64,000 nt of DNA from Niveispirillum sp048066115 (GCF_048066115.1 NZ_JBLTYX010000014.1:119401-183400); one strand, 5' to 3'. Positions 34,229-42,957 are shown, numbered from the stretch's first letter. Numbers and translations: made by a program. The notes: generated by a model from the sequence alone, not told the origin.

Positions 34229-34324
34229 GGCACCCTTCCCCTGCTGCTGCCGTTCGGCGGCGGGTTCTTAGCATGGGCGGGGCGGCGGGTCACCCGGCGG
34301 TGCGGGATGGCGCCAATGCGCTGT

Positions 34325-35416
34325 TCAGCCCCGTGCGGCCGCCAGCCATGCGGCGAACCGATCGGCCAGCGCGTCGGCATCGTGGGTCATCGTCGCCTCA
34401 CCCACCACCATCTCGGTGAAGCAATGGTCACGCACCGGTAGCGGCACCACCCGGCCGAAACACCATACCCCCTCCTCCCGTGCCATGCGCTCCAGCACGA
34501 AGGCCAGCGCCGGCGCGGCAACGGGCCAGACCAGCCGGAAGGAATTGCACATCACCCGATCAGCGGCATACGGCCCGTTGCGGTGGCTAAGCGCCTCCGC
34601 CAGGAGCACGGCGCGGGCATGATAGTCCCCCATGCGCGGGAGGAAATGGCGCAAGCCATAGAGACCACCCAGCACGAACGGAAAGGCCGTATAGAGGTTG
34701 CCGCCCATGCGCGACCGCCAGGGTTTCAGCGCCTTCAGAAACGCCGGATCACCCGCGATCAACGCCCCGCCGGGTGCTCCCAACCCCTTGTAGAGGCTGA
34801 CATAGACACTGTCGGCCAGGGCGGATATCTCCGCCAGCGACCGTCCATAGAATGGCTGGGTCTCCCACAGCCGGGCGCCATCCAGGTGGAAGGCGATACC
34901 CTGTTCCCGGCACCAGGTGGAGATCGCCACCAGTTCTTCCCAGGAAGGTGCGCGGAACCCGGCATTGCGCAGCGGCAGTTCCAGAACCACGGCCGCCAAA
35001 GGTTCCTGCACCGCCTTCAGATCGTCAAGCGTGAAGGGTGCATCATCCAGCCCGATACGGACCAACCTGATATCGCTGAGCCGTTCCACGGCGTCGGATT
35101 CGTCAATGGCGATATGGCTTTTCGGATGCACGGCCACCAGCCGCCGGCCCGTACGTTCCCGATGCGCGAACAAAACCGCCTGCTGCCCCACCACCGCCTT
35201 GTGGAAGAACGAAGCCGATGGCTTGCCCAACAGACCCGCCACCTGTTCCTGCAAGGCGTCGATGGTTGGGCCAGCATTGTACTCGTCGCCCGGCAGATCG
35301 ATTTCCGGCATCGACAGCAGCCGGATCATCCAGTCGCGTGGGCTGATCGGACCATGCCCGTGCAGGAAGGTGCGGCACAGGGCGCGCAGCGCACGGTCGA
35401 GGATGATGGTCTTCAT
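34325..35416 (-). CDS. threonine aldolase-type PLP enzyme
   Basis: A 363-residue fold-type I PLP enzyme of the beta-eliminating lyase/threonine aldolase family, which splits threonine or allo-threonine to glycine and acetaldehyde. The PLP Lys is in VSLYKGLGAPGGAL, and FHLDGARLWE holds the Asp that contacts the pyridine nitrogen. LPGDEYNAGPTIDALQEQVAGLLGK is the substrate-side N-terminal block. The N-terminus starts with about 30 extra residues compared with E. coli LtaE. It lies 10 bases after cobT on the same strand, and threonine metabolism links to the aminopropanol arm of B12, but a functional tie is only inference. Confidence 0.82.
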   Translation of the reverse strand: MKTIILDRALRALCRTFLHGHGPISPRDWMIRLLSMPEIDLPGDEYNAGPTIDALQEQVAGLLGKPSASFFHKAVVGQQAVLFAHRERTGRRLVAVHPKSHIAIDESDAVERLSDIRLVRIGLDDAPFTLDDLKAVQEPLAAVVLELPLRNAGFRAPSWEELVAISTWCREQGIAFHLDGARLWETQPFYGRSLAEISALADSVYVSLYKGLGAPGGALIAGDPAFLKALKPWRSRMGGNLYTAFPFVLGGLYGLRHFLPRMGDYHARAVLLAEALSHRNGPYAADRVMCNSFRLVWPVAAPALAFVLERMAREEGVWCFGRVVPLPVRDHCFTEMVVGEATMTHDADALADRFAAWLAAARG

Positions 35417-35426
35417 GCTCGGAACC

Positions 35427-36506
35427 TCAATGCACCGAACCCGCCGGCTTGTCGCCTTTGCCCGACACGCCGGCCTCCGCGAAGGTGGCCATGTTCAGGT
35501 GGCAGGCCAGGGCCGATTTCAGCACCGGGATGGTCAGGGCCGCCCCTGACCCTTCGCCCAGGCGCATGTCGAATTCAAACAGCGGGCGCTTGTTGATAGC
35601 GGCCAGCAGGCGGGCATGGCCAGGCTCGGCACTGCGATGGGCGACGATGCAATGGTCCAGCGCCTTGGGATCGGCCTTGTACAGCACGGCGGCGGCGGCG
35701 GTGCAGGCGAAACCGTCCAGCACCACGGGCACCCGCGCCAGACGGCAGGCGATGATCGCCCCCATGATGGCCGCCAGTTCCTGCCCGCCCAGGCAGCGCA
35801 GCGCCTCGAACGGATCGGTCAGCGCGAACGGGTTGGCGGCAAGGCCTGCCTCCACCACCGCGATCTTGCGCTTGATGCCCTCGGCATCCACGCCCGTGCC
35901 GGGACCGACCCAATCCGATGCCGGGCCACCGAACAGGGCGGCACAGAGGGCGGCGGCCGACGTGGTGTTGCCGATGCCCATTTCGCCCAGGCACAGCAGG
36001 TGCAGGCCCGGCTCCACCGCCATCATGCCATAGGCGGCGGCGCGCGCGCAGACCTCCTCGCTCATCGCCGCTCCTTGGGTGAAGTCGGCGGTAGGATGGT
36101 CCAGGTCCATTTCATGCACGCGCAGATCGGCGTCATGCAGTTCGGCCAGCTGGTTGATGGCGGCCTGGCCATTGATGAAGGCCTGCACCATCTGCCCCGT
36201 CACGCTGGGCGGATATGCGGACACGCCGCGCCCGGCGATGCCATGGGCGCCGGCGAACAGGACGATGCGCGGATGGGTCAGTTCCGGCGGGGCCTTGCCC
36301 TGCCAGGTGGCCAGCCATTGCACCAGTTCCTCCAGCCGGCCCAGGGCGCCGGAGGGCTTCAGCAGGGTCTGTTCACGCTGCAAGGCCGCCGTCGCCGCCT
36401 CCAGGTCCGGGCCCGGCAGATCGGGCAGCACACGGCGGATTTCCTCCAGCGAGGGCAGGCCCTCTTCATCATGGTGATGATGGGGATGGTCGTGATGGCC
36501 GGACAT
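35427..36506 (-). CDS. cobT: nicotinate-nucleotide-dimethylbenzimidazole phosphoribosyltransferase
   Basis: Makes alpha-ribazole 5-phosphate for the lower ligand of cobalamin. The 359-residue protein has the family blocks LGRLEELVQWLATWQGK, FAGAHGIAGRGVSAYP, LGEMGIGNTTSAAAL and the C-terminal RLGEGSGAALTIPVLKSA with the catalytic Glu. The first 15 residues are His-rich (GHHDHPHHHHDEEG), an unusual add-on that could bind metal. It is divergent from cobS across 103 bases. No cobalamin riboswitch was recognised there. Confidence 0.96.
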   Translation of the reverse strand: MSGHHDHPHHHHDEEGLPSLEEIRRVLPDLPGPDLEAATAALQREQTLLKPSGALGRLEELVQWLATWQGKAPPELTHPRIVLFAGAHGIAGRGVSAYPPSVTGQMVQAFINGQAAINQLAELHDADLRVHEMDLDHPTADFTQGAAMSEEVCARAAAYGMMAVEPGLHLLCLGEMGIGNTTSAAALCAALFGGPASDWVGPGTGVDAEGIKRKIAVVEAGLAANPFALTDPFEALRCLGGQELAAIMGAIIACRLARVPVVLDGFACTAAAAVLYKADPKALDHCIVAHRSAEPGHARLLAAINKRPLFEFDMRLGEGSGAALTIPVLKSALACHLNMATFAEAGVSGKGDKPAGSVH

Positions 36507-36609
36507 GGGGATTTTCCTGAAGCAGCGGGAATATGGTTAGCGTCTGGCCCCCTGTGACAGGGCCGGAACGGCGCTGGCGGCAGAGGCCACACTGGCCTAT
36601 ACCGATGTC

Positions 36610-37416
36610 ATGAGCGATGCAACAAAGCAGCACAGGCCCCATCCGCTCGCGGAATTCATGGCGGCCACCATCTTCCTGACCCGCCTGCCCCTGCGTTGGA
36701 AGGGGGAATGGCCGGCCGACCTGGATCGCCGCGCCCTGCCCTGGTTCCCCATCGTCGGTTGCCTGATCGGGGTGGCGGGCGGCGCGCTCTATTGGGCGCT
36801 GACCTATGCGGGTCTGGCACCGCTGCTGGCCGGCGTGGTGACGGTGGCAGCCCTGACCTGGCTGACCGGTGCGCTGCATGAGGATGGGCTGGCCGATGTC
36901 GCCGACGGGTTCGGCGGCGGGCGTGACAAGGATGCCAAGCTTGCCATCATGAAGGACAGCCGCGTCGGCACCTATGGGTCGATGGCGCTGATCCTGGTGG
37001 TGCTGGCGCGCGTCGGCGTGCTGGCCACGCTGGCCGATCCGCGCATCGTGGCCCTGGCTCTGATCGGTGCCCACGCCTTTTCGCGCGGGATGCTGCCGCT
37101 GGTGAAGCTGGCCCTGCCCGATGCCCGGCTGAAGGGTGTGTCGGCGGACCAGGGGCGGCCGGACAGTGCCCGTGCCCTGGTAGCCCTGCTGATCGGCTTC
37201 ACCCTGGCCGCAACGACACTGAACAAGCTGCATCTGGATGGCGGCACGGTCAGCCTGGCCGTCATGGCCGTGTCGGCCGCCGCCGTCTGGGCGGTGGCAC
37301 AGCTCGCCAAACGACAGATCGGCGGGGTTACGGGCGACGTGCTGGGCGCCGGGCAGCAGATGGGGGAGATCGGCTTCCTCCTGGCCCTGGCAGCAGTCGT
37401 TCCGGCTTCGACATGA
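36610..37416 (+). CDS. cobS: adenosylcobinamide-GDP ribazoletransferase
   Basis: Membrane enzyme joining adenosylcobinamide-GDP and alpha-ribazole (phosphate), the last steps of cobalamin assembly (called CobV in aerobic producers). The 268-residue protein has several hydrophobic segments and the polar LHEDGLADVADGFGGGRDK signature with metal-binding acidic residues, preceded by FLTRLPL and WFPIVGCLIG. Its stop overlaps the start of the phosphatase gene as ATGA, so the two are translationally coupled. Confidence 0.95.
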   Translation: MSDATKQHRPHPLAEFMAATIFLTRLPLRWKGEWPADLDRRALPWFPIVGCLIGVAGGALYWALTYAGLAPLLAGVVTVAALTWLTGALHEDGLADVADGFGGGRDKDAKLAIMKDSRVGTYGSMALILVVLARVGVLATLADPRIVALALIGAHAFSRGMLPLVKLALPDARLKGVSADQGRPDSARALVALLIGFTLAATTLNKLHLDGGTVSLAVMAVSAAAVWAVAQLAKRQIGGVTGDVLGAGQQMGEIGFLLALAAVVPAST

Positions 37417-38030
37417 ATAGTGGTGCGGCTGTCACACGCTGGTGGTGGGTACGGCATGCGCCGCTGATCCAGCCCGCAGGCACCATCACCGGGCGGCTGG
37501 ATACGGATGTCGATCTTTGCGATACTGGAATGATATATGGGGCCCGCAAGCGGCTGCCCCTGGATGCCATCTGGCTGACCACATCCCTGTCGCGTACGGG
37601 CCGGTCGGCGGCGGCACTGGCACCCGACCAGCCAACCATCTGCGTGCCCGATCTGACCGAACAGGATTTCGGCCAGTGGCAGGGGCGGACCCATGGCGAG
37701 ATCTGGGACAGTGAGCGGGAAGTGGCCGAGCGCTTCTGGCGGGACCCGGCCAGCAACATTCCGCCGGGCGGAGAAAGCTTTGCCGCTCTCTGTGATCGGA
37801 TACACGCGGCCATCCATCGCGAGACGGATGCGCATGCGGGGCGCGACATCGTAATGATCGGCCATGCCGGTCCCATCCGCGCCGCACTGGCTTTGGCGCT
37901 GGGTTTGGCCCCGGCGGGGGTACTGTCCGTGGCCGTCGATCACTGGCACCTGTTCCGGCTGGATCATCTGCGTCTTGATGATGGTTCGGGGCAGTGGCGC
38001 CTTATGGGCGCCAATATTCCGCCCTGTTAG
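37413..38030 (+). CDS. cobC: histidine phosphatase, probable alpha-ribazole phosphatase
   Basis: A 205-residue phosphoglycerate-mutase-like phosphatase. The phospho-His is in WWWVRHAP (canonical RHG replaced by RHA), with SLSRTGRSA, EQDFGQWQGRTHGEI and the second catalytic His in VMIGHAGPIRAALA. CobC-type enzymes remove the 5-phosphate of alpha-ribazole or of cobalamin phosphate. Overlap with cobS by 4 bases and the facing cobT give the pathway context; the family alone would not settle the substrate. Confidence 0.85.
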   Translation: MNSGAAVTRWWWVRHAPLIQPAGTITGRLDTDVDLCDTGMIYGARKRLPLDAIWLTTSLSRTGRSAAALAPDQPTICVPDLTEQDFGQWQGRTHGEIWDSEREVAERFWRDPASNIPPGGESFAALCDRIHAAIHRETDAHAGRDIVMIGHAGPIRAALALALGLAPAGVLSVAVDHWHLFRLDHLRLDDGSGQWRLMGANIPPC

Positions 38031-38097
38031 GGCCGCTTGCGTTGGCTAGGCAATGCGGGCATTGAGAATAATGTTCGCCAAATAAGGGAGCAAAGAG

Positions 38098-38772
38098 ATG
38101 AAGCGGTTCGTGATGGCACTGTTCGGCCTGACCCTGGCGGTGTCCGCCCTGGTGCGTCCGGCCCAGGCCCTGACGGAACCCGAACTGATGGTGGAACGGG
38201 CACGGGTCACGGCGCTGACCCTGCTGACCGATCCGCAATACAAGGATCTCAAGACCCTGGTCGGCCGTGCGCGCGCCGTGCTGATCCTGCCCAACGTCAT
38301 CCAGGCCGGCTTCTTCGTGGGCGGCGGCGGCGGCACCGGCGTCATGGTGGCCCGCGGCGATGACGGCGCCTGGAGCGGCCCCGCCTTCTATACCCTGGCC
38401 GAGGCCAGCTTCGGCCTGCAGTTCGGCGGCCAGGCGTCGGAGATGATGATGGTGATCATGACCCAGAAGGGCCTGGACGCCGTCATCGATCGCAAGGTGA
38501 AGCTGGGTGCCGACGCCAATGTCGCGCTGGGCGAGTTGGGCACCGGCGTCGGCGCCTCCTACGGCGTCGGCCTGTCGGCGGATATCTATGTCTATGCCAA
38601 GACCAGCGGCCTGTTCGGTGGCATGGCCGTGGAAGGTTCGGTCATCGCGCCGCGCAGCGAGTTCAACGACAAGTTCTACGGCCAGAAGACCCAGCCGCGC
38701 GCCATCCTGGTCGACCGGCATTTCTACCGGCCCGAAGCACAGTCGCTGGCCGGCGCGCTGAACACGCCTTAA
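38098..38772 (+). CDS. SYLF/Ysc84-domain secreted protein
   Basis: A 224-residue exported protein: signal peptide to PAQALT (about 25), then a SYLF (Ysc84) lipid-binding domain covering nearly all the rest. Signatures are RAVLILPNVIQAGFFVGGGGGTGVMVAR, FYTLAEASFGLQFGGQASE, and a C-terminal YGQKTQPRAILVDRHFYRPEAQ. In bacteria these domains bind phospholipids in the periplasm or outer membrane; the physiological role is poorly defined. AGGGAGCAAAGAG gives a good ribosome site. Single gene, followed by repeat copy C. Confidence 0.88.
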   Translation: MKRFVMALFGLTLAVSALVRPAQALTEPELMVERARVTALTLLTDPQYKDLKTLVGRARAVLILPNVIQAGFFVGGGGGTGVMVARGDDGAWSGPAFYTLAEASFGLQFGGQASEMMMVIMTQKGLDAVIDRKVKLGADANVALGELGTGVGASYGVGLSADIYVYAKTSGLFGGMAVEGSVIAPRSEFNDKFYGQKTQPRAILVDRHFYRPEAQSLAGALNTP

Positions 38773-38773
38773 T

Positions 38774-38842
38774 ACAGGCGCCGGGGGTCGCCTCCGGCGG
38801 CTTGGCTTACCTGCACACAAGTGCGCGGGCGCTCAACGCGCC
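38774..38842 (+). repeat. dispersed intergenic repeat, copy C
   Basis: Begins ACAGGCGCCGGGGGTCGCC, continues CCGGCGGCTTGGCTTACC, then an inner hairpin GCAC/GTGC (38813-38824, ACAA loop) and ends GCGGGCGCTCAACGCGCC. It fills the gap between two convergent genes. Confidence 0.8.
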
Positions 38843-38854
38843 AACTGGGTTGAT

Positions 38855-39589
38855 CTAAGCGACCGCCGCCCGGACCGGTGCTGCGTTGGCGGCTACCATC
38901 TGCTCCACATCCTGCCGACGCAGCAGCGGGTAACGGGTGCGGATCAGGCGGGTCAGTTCGGCCATGTCCCAATCGCCCAGCGCCTGCGGATCGAAATGCA
39001 GGGTCAGGTACTCGTCCGCCGGCAGGGCCCCTTCCAGGGCCAGGAAGCGGATGCGGCGCACCTGTTCGGCGGCCGGCGTGCCATCCTCCATCCCCAACAG
39101 GGGCAGGCAGCGCCGTTCCAGTTCCAGCAGCGTCTCCCGCCGCCGGTCGGTCTGCCATTGCCGCAGCAGGGACAGGATGCCGGCCAGGGGGGCCGTATCC
39201 ATCAGGCCCGCGCATTGCCGGACCAGCATGTCCAGCGTGTTGGCGGCCCGGATCAAACCATCATCCAGATCGAAGATCACCGGCGTGTGCCGGCGCATGT
39301 CCAGTTCCTGGCTTACCAGGGGCAACACCGCCGAACGATCCGGCATGGTGAACCAGACCTGCTCCAGCCAGGCCAGCGTCCGCTCCAGCCTTGTATCGCC
39401 ACGCGGGGCGCGGATCACCTGGCCGATCAGCACCTGATCATCCAGCAACTCGTCCGCCGCCGGCACCTCGGCCGGCAGGAAGCCCGCCAGAACCGGGTCG
39501 AGGTCATGGGTCAGGTTGACGGCCAGCAGCAGGGTGGCATGGCCGACGAAGGCGGCGGCGAGCTGCGCACCCGTCAGGATATTGGTCAT
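38855..39589 (-). CDS. unrecognised 244-residue protein
   Basis: I do not recognise this protein. It is soluble, mostly helical and Leu/Ala/Arg/Asp-rich. Features include an early hydrophobic stretch AFVGHATLLLAVNLTHDLDPVLAGFLPAEVP, a middle DLDDGLIRAANTLDMLVRQCAGL, basic-acidic helices RQWQTDRRRETLLELERRCLPLLG, and a C-terminal segment with two RxYPLLRRQDVEQM-like elements. Start at 39589 (MTNILTGAQL) preferred; an ATG 30 bases upstream is in frame. High third-position GC supports coding. It stands between two convergent/divergent genes with no operon partner. Confidence 0.7.
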   Translation of the reverse strand: MTNILTGAQLAAAFVGHATLLLAVNLTHDLDPVLAGFLPAEVPAADELLDDQVLIGQVIRAPRGDTRLERTLAWLEQVWFTMPDRSAVLPLVSQELDMRRHTPVIFDLDDGLIRAANTLDMLVRQCAGLMDTAPLAGILSLLRQWQTDRRRETLLELERRCLPLLGMEDGTPAAEQVRRIRFLALEGALPADEYLTLHFDPQALGDWDMAELTRLIRTRYPLLRRQDVEQMVAANAAPVRAAVA

Positions 39590-39739
39590 TATGGGGTTCC
39601 CAAACCGCCCGACCTTCACAAATTTTTCACATCATGATCCCGTACGGTTGTCCTTGCAATGGATCATACGCGGTGCCGCCCCCTCGCCCCGGTAACCAAA
39701 TGGGGTTATATGGTGTGGTGTGGCGCCGGGGCATCGGGG

Positions 39740-40381
39740 ATGGGCATGCTGATCGAGATCTATTCCGACCTGATCTGTCCCTGGTGCTTCCTGGGCAAGG
39801 TCCGACTGGACCGGGCGCTGGCCGAACGGCCGGGCGTGCGGGTCGATATCCGCTGGATGCCGTTCCAGCTGAACCCCGACCTACCGGCCGAGGGCATGGA
39901 TCGCGACTTGTATTTCACCGCCAAGTTCGGCGGGCCGGAACGGGTGCGGCAGATGAATGCCGTGGTGGAACAGGCGGCATCGCGCGAGGGGCTGTTCCTG
40001 CGCCTGGACCTGATCCGCCGCATCCCCAGCACGCTACAGGCACACCGGCTGGTCCGTTTCGCCGAACGCTGGGGCAAGGCCACCGACATGGCCATGGCCC
40101 TGTTCCGGGCCTATTTCCAACAGGGCCGCGATATCGGCGACATCCCCATCCTGGCCCGGATCGCCGCCGAACAGGGGCTGGACCCGGCCGCGGTGCTGGA
40201 CCATCTGGAGGGCCAGGCCGACATGGCGGCCGTACGCGGCAGCGACGCCCAGGCCCGCCAGCTGGGAGTGCAGGCCGTGCCCTGCTACATCTTCGACCGG
40301 CGCTATGCCCTGGCCGGGGCGCAGGAACATACGGCTTTCCTGCCGATGCTGGATCTGGCACGCGATGAACTGGTGGGGTGA
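39740..40381 (+). CDS. DsbA-family oxidoreductase (FrnE type)
   Basis: A 213-residue cytoplasmic thioredoxin-fold protein: strand IEIYSDLICPWCFLGK with the redox pair Cys13-x-x-Cys16 (CPWC), a large helical insertion, and the cis-Pro loop LGVQAVPCYIFDRRYALAGAQ. No signal peptide, which together with the length fits the FrnE/HCCA-isomerase branch (polyketide or disulfide stress roles) rather than periplasmic DsbA. The start is either the ATG at 39740 or the one at 39746; GGGGA just ahead favours the second slightly. Confidence 0.85.
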   Translation: MGMLIEIYSDLICPWCFLGKVRLDRALAERPGVRVDIRWMPFQLNPDLPAEGMDRDLYFTAKFGGPERVRQMNAVVEQAASREGLFLRLDLIRRIPSTLQAHRLVRFAERWGKATDMAMALFRAYFQQGRDIGDIPILARIAAEQGLDPAAVLDHLEGQADMAAVRGSDAQARQLGVQAVPCYIFDRRYALAGAQEHTAFLPMLDLARDELVG

Positions 40382-40692
40382 GGGTTTTCCAACCTTGCCT
40401 GCCGACGATCGCAATATCTGCAGGCCAAAACACACCCGACAATGTCTGTCCGCACCGTAGCCATGCGTGAAAAGCCTCTTGGACAGAACGATGAATTGAC
40501 CGAAATCAACGCGGTGTTCACGGTTTGCCGTCATGGTTCGGGTCAGTCGCCCGTCGGCAATGTCGGGGGACGGCGCGACAAGCCGTCGCGCAGGCTTTTG
40601 CCCGCTCATCCCATGGTATAATAAACAGGGGGTGGACAAACGGCATAGCCGGCGTGACACTCCTCAAAGTGGCGTATACGGGACAACGGCCC
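40382..40692 (+). promoter_or_regulatory. hemA upstream region, 311 bases
   Basis: No gene is seen. It contains an FNR-type box at 40496-40509 and must hold the hemA promoter. An open frame extends hemA upstream to 40525 but lacks any similarity to ALAS N-termini. Confidence 0.6.
40496..40509. promoter_or_regulatory. FNR/FixK-type operator upstream of hemA
   Basis: TTGACCGAAATCAA is an exact match to the TTGAY-N4-RTCAA consensus bound by FNR, FnrL, FixK and related CRP-family regulators. It ends 183 bases before the hemA start codon. Control of hemA by FnrL in low oxygen is established in Rhodobacter. Confidence 0.7.
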
Positions 40693-41907
40693 ATGGATTA
40701 CGAGAGCTTTTTCAAGAGCCAGATCGACGGTCTGAAGCGCGAAGGGCGTTATCGCATTTTCGCCGATCTTGAACGCCGCGTCGGGGAGTTCCCCACCGCC
40801 ACCTTCCACGGTGAGGATGGGCCGCCCAAGGATGTCACCGTCTGGTGCTCCAACGATTATCTGGGCATGGGCCAGCATCCCGTCGTCATCGGCTCCATGG
40901 TCGACAGCCTGCACAAGTGCGGTGCCGGCGCCGGGGGTACGCGCAACATCTCCGGCACCAATCACTATCATGTGATGCTGGAGCGTGAGCTGGCCGACCT
41001 GCACGGCAAGGAAGAGGCGCTGCTGTTCACCTCGGGCTATATCAGCAACGAGGCGACGCTTTCCACCCTGCCCCGCATCCTGCCGAACTGCGTCGTCTTC
41101 TCCGACGCGCTGAATCATAATTCGATGATCGAGGGCATCCGCCACTCGGGTGCTGAAAAGCACATCTTCCGCCACAACGACGTGGCGCATCTGGATGCGC
41201 TGCTGTCGCGCTATCCGAAGAACCAGCCCAAACTGGTGGCGTTCGAAAGCGTTTATTCCATGGATGGCGACATCGCCCCCATCGCGGATATCTGCGACGT
41301 GGCGGAAAAGCATGGCGCCATGACCTATCTGGACGAAGTCCATGCCGTTGGCATGTATGGCGTTCGTGGCGCCGGCGTGGCCGAGCGCGAGGGCGTGATG
41401 GACCGGCTGACGGTCATCGAAGGCACGCTGGGCAAGGCGTTCGGCGTGATGGGCGGGTACATCACCGGCTCCGCCGCCCTGGTCGATTGCGTGCGCAGCT
41501 TCGCACCGTCCTTCATCTTCACCACCTCGCTGGCCCCGGTGCTGGCCGCCGGTGCGCTGGCCTCGGTGATGTTCCTGAAGGAGCATAACGAGATCCGCAT
41601 CCGTCATCAGGAGCGCGCCGCCACCCTGAAGCGTCGTCTGGCCCAGGCGGGATTGCCGGTCATGCCGTCGGTCAGCCATATCGTGCCGCTGCTGGTGGGT
41701 GACGCGCATCTGTGCAAGCAGGCCAGCGACGACCTTCTGCGCTATCACGACATCTATGTGCAGCCGATCAATTATCCCACCGTTCCGCGTGGGACGGAGC
41801 GGCTGCGCCTGACCCCCACCCCCTTCCATGATGACCGCAAGATGGACCATCTGGTCGATGCCCTGCTGTCGGTGTGGAAGAACCTGGAACTGAAGCGCGC
41901 CGCCTGA
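40693..41907 (+). CDS. hemA: 5-aminolevulinate synthase
   Basis: PLP enzyme that condenses glycine and succinyl-CoA to 5-aminolevulinate; this C4 (Shemin) route to haem is a mark of Alphaproteobacteria. The 404-residue protein begins MDYESFFKSQIDGLKREGRY. It has CSNDYLGMGQHP, GTRNISGTNHYHV, the cofactor-contacting YLDEVHAVGMYG, and the PLP Lys248 in EGTLGKAFGVMGGY, the same number as in Rhodobacter ALAS. Starts at 40693 by family N-terminus. Followed by a terminator; hemB is 2 kb downstream in a separate unit. Confidence 0.97.
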   Translation: MDYESFFKSQIDGLKREGRYRIFADLERRVGEFPTATFHGEDGPPKDVTVWCSNDYLGMGQHPVVIGSMVDSLHKCGAGAGGTRNISGTNHYHVMLERELADLHGKEEALLFTSGYISNEATLSTLPRILPNCVVFSDALNHNSMIEGIRHSGAEKHIFRHNDVAHLDALLSRYPKNQPKLVAFESVYSMDGDIAPIADICDVAEKHGAMTYLDEVHAVGMYGVRGAGVAEREGVMDRLTVIEGTLGKAFGVMGGYITGSAALVDCVRSFAPSFIFTTSLAPVLAAGALASVMFLKEHNEIRIRHQERAATLKRRLAQAGLPVMPSVSHIVPLLVGDAHLCKQASDDLLRYHDIYVQPINYPTVPRGTERLRLTPTPFHDDRKMDHLVDALLSVWKNLELKRAA

Positions 41908-41931
41908 TTACAGGTCGCCTTTGAACCTCTA

Positions 41932-41970
41932 CGAGGGCCCGGAGGCAGCCGCTTCCGGGCCCTCGGCTTT
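41932..41970 (+). terminator. intrinsic terminator of hemA
   Basis: GAGGGCCCGGA and TCCGGGCCCTC pair perfectly (11 bp) around a 10-base loop, followed by GGCTTTT. Confidence 0.8.
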
Positions 41971-42069
41971 TCAGCATGGCGGCTGTAACCCAAGGGTTAC
42001 CCCTGTAGGCTTGATGCCGGCCCCACCGCCGGGGTACAGGGATATGTGCTACCGATGGGAGAGATAAAA

Positions 42070-42837
42070 ATGGCCGAAGTCGATATGGACGAACTGCTTG
42101 AACAGCTGAAGTCCGAGTTCGGCGATTATATCAGCGACCGGCTGTCCTCCATCTATGGCACGCTGGACCAGATGAAGGCCGGTACCGTCAAGGGTGGCGA
42201 CGCGCTGCGCGAACTGCGCCGGGAAATCCATTCGCTGAAGGGTGCCGGGTCCACCTTCGGCTATCCCATCGTGTCCCTGATCGCGCAGCGTCTGGAGACC
42301 TATTGCTCCGACCTGAAGGACCTGGATGACAAGCAGGTCGCCGATGTCCAGATTTTCGCCGACCGCATCGCCGAGATGGCGGAACTGGCCGAACAGCCCG
42401 ACATCGCCGCCACCAACCAGATCATCCGCCGCCTGCCCACGCGCTTTGAATTCGACATCACCGATGTCGAGGTGCGCGATGTGGAAATCATGCTGGTGAC
42501 GCCGAACAAGCTGGTGGCCCGCAAGGCGGCGGCGGAGCTGGCGGCCTGCGGCTTCCGCGTCAACATCGTCCCCGACCCGATCGAGGCCATTTCCATCGCC
42601 GTGCGCATGCCGCCGGACATGGTGATCGCATCGGCCGTCATGGACGGTCTGGGCGGCATCGACCTGATCCGCGGTCTGCGCGCCATGTCGGTGACCAGCC
42701 ACGTTCCCGCCGCCCTGATGACCAGCATGGGAGCCGACCAGTTGAAGGGCGTTCCGGCCGATGCCGGGGTCATCCGGCTGGGCGCGACATTCGGCGATGA
42801 CATTGCAGCGGCCATCACCCGTTTCAATCTGGGATGA
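42070..42837 (+). CDS. Hpt-domain protein with degenerate receiver
   Basis: A 255-residue signalling protein. Residues about 1-110 are a histidine phosphotransfer domain with phospho-His54 in REIHSLKGAGSTFGYP. Residues about 130-255 look like a response-regulator receiver (IMLVTPNKLVARKAAAELAACGF, then PDMVIASAVMDGLGGIDLI). However, the acidic pocket is TPN, the phospho-Asp position is Ser, and the conserved Lys is missing, so it cannot be phosphorylated in the usual way. GGGAGAG lies just before the ATG at 42070 (MAEVDMDELL). It stands alone between hemA and exoD. Likely a phosphorelay adaptor with a binding-only receiver (inference). Confidence 0.82.
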   Translation: MAEVDMDELLEQLKSEFGDYISDRLSSIYGTLDQMKAGTVKGGDALRELRREIHSLKGAGSTFGYPIVSLIAQRLETYCSDLKDLDDKQVADVQIFADRIAEMAELAEQPDIAATNQIIRRLPTRFEFDITDVEVRDVEIMLVTPNKLVARKAAAELAACGFRVNIVPDPIEAISIAVRMPPDMVIASAVMDGLGGIDLIRGLRAMSVTSHVPAALMTSMGADQLKGVPADAGVIRLGATFGDDIAAAITRFNLG

Positions 42838-42957
42838 AGACCCCCATATCCCGCGTTTGCTATGATGGGGCATCGCGCCGCAGGTGCCCTATCACGATCC
42901 GGTAACCCGGATGGCGTATAGGGTACCGACGGAATGCGGTTCCGTCGGGATTGAAGG

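Noticed and set aside
36507..36609. Cobalamin riboswitch between cobT and cobS
   Set aside because: Only 103 bases separate the genes and no B12-box sequence or nested hairpins could be found.
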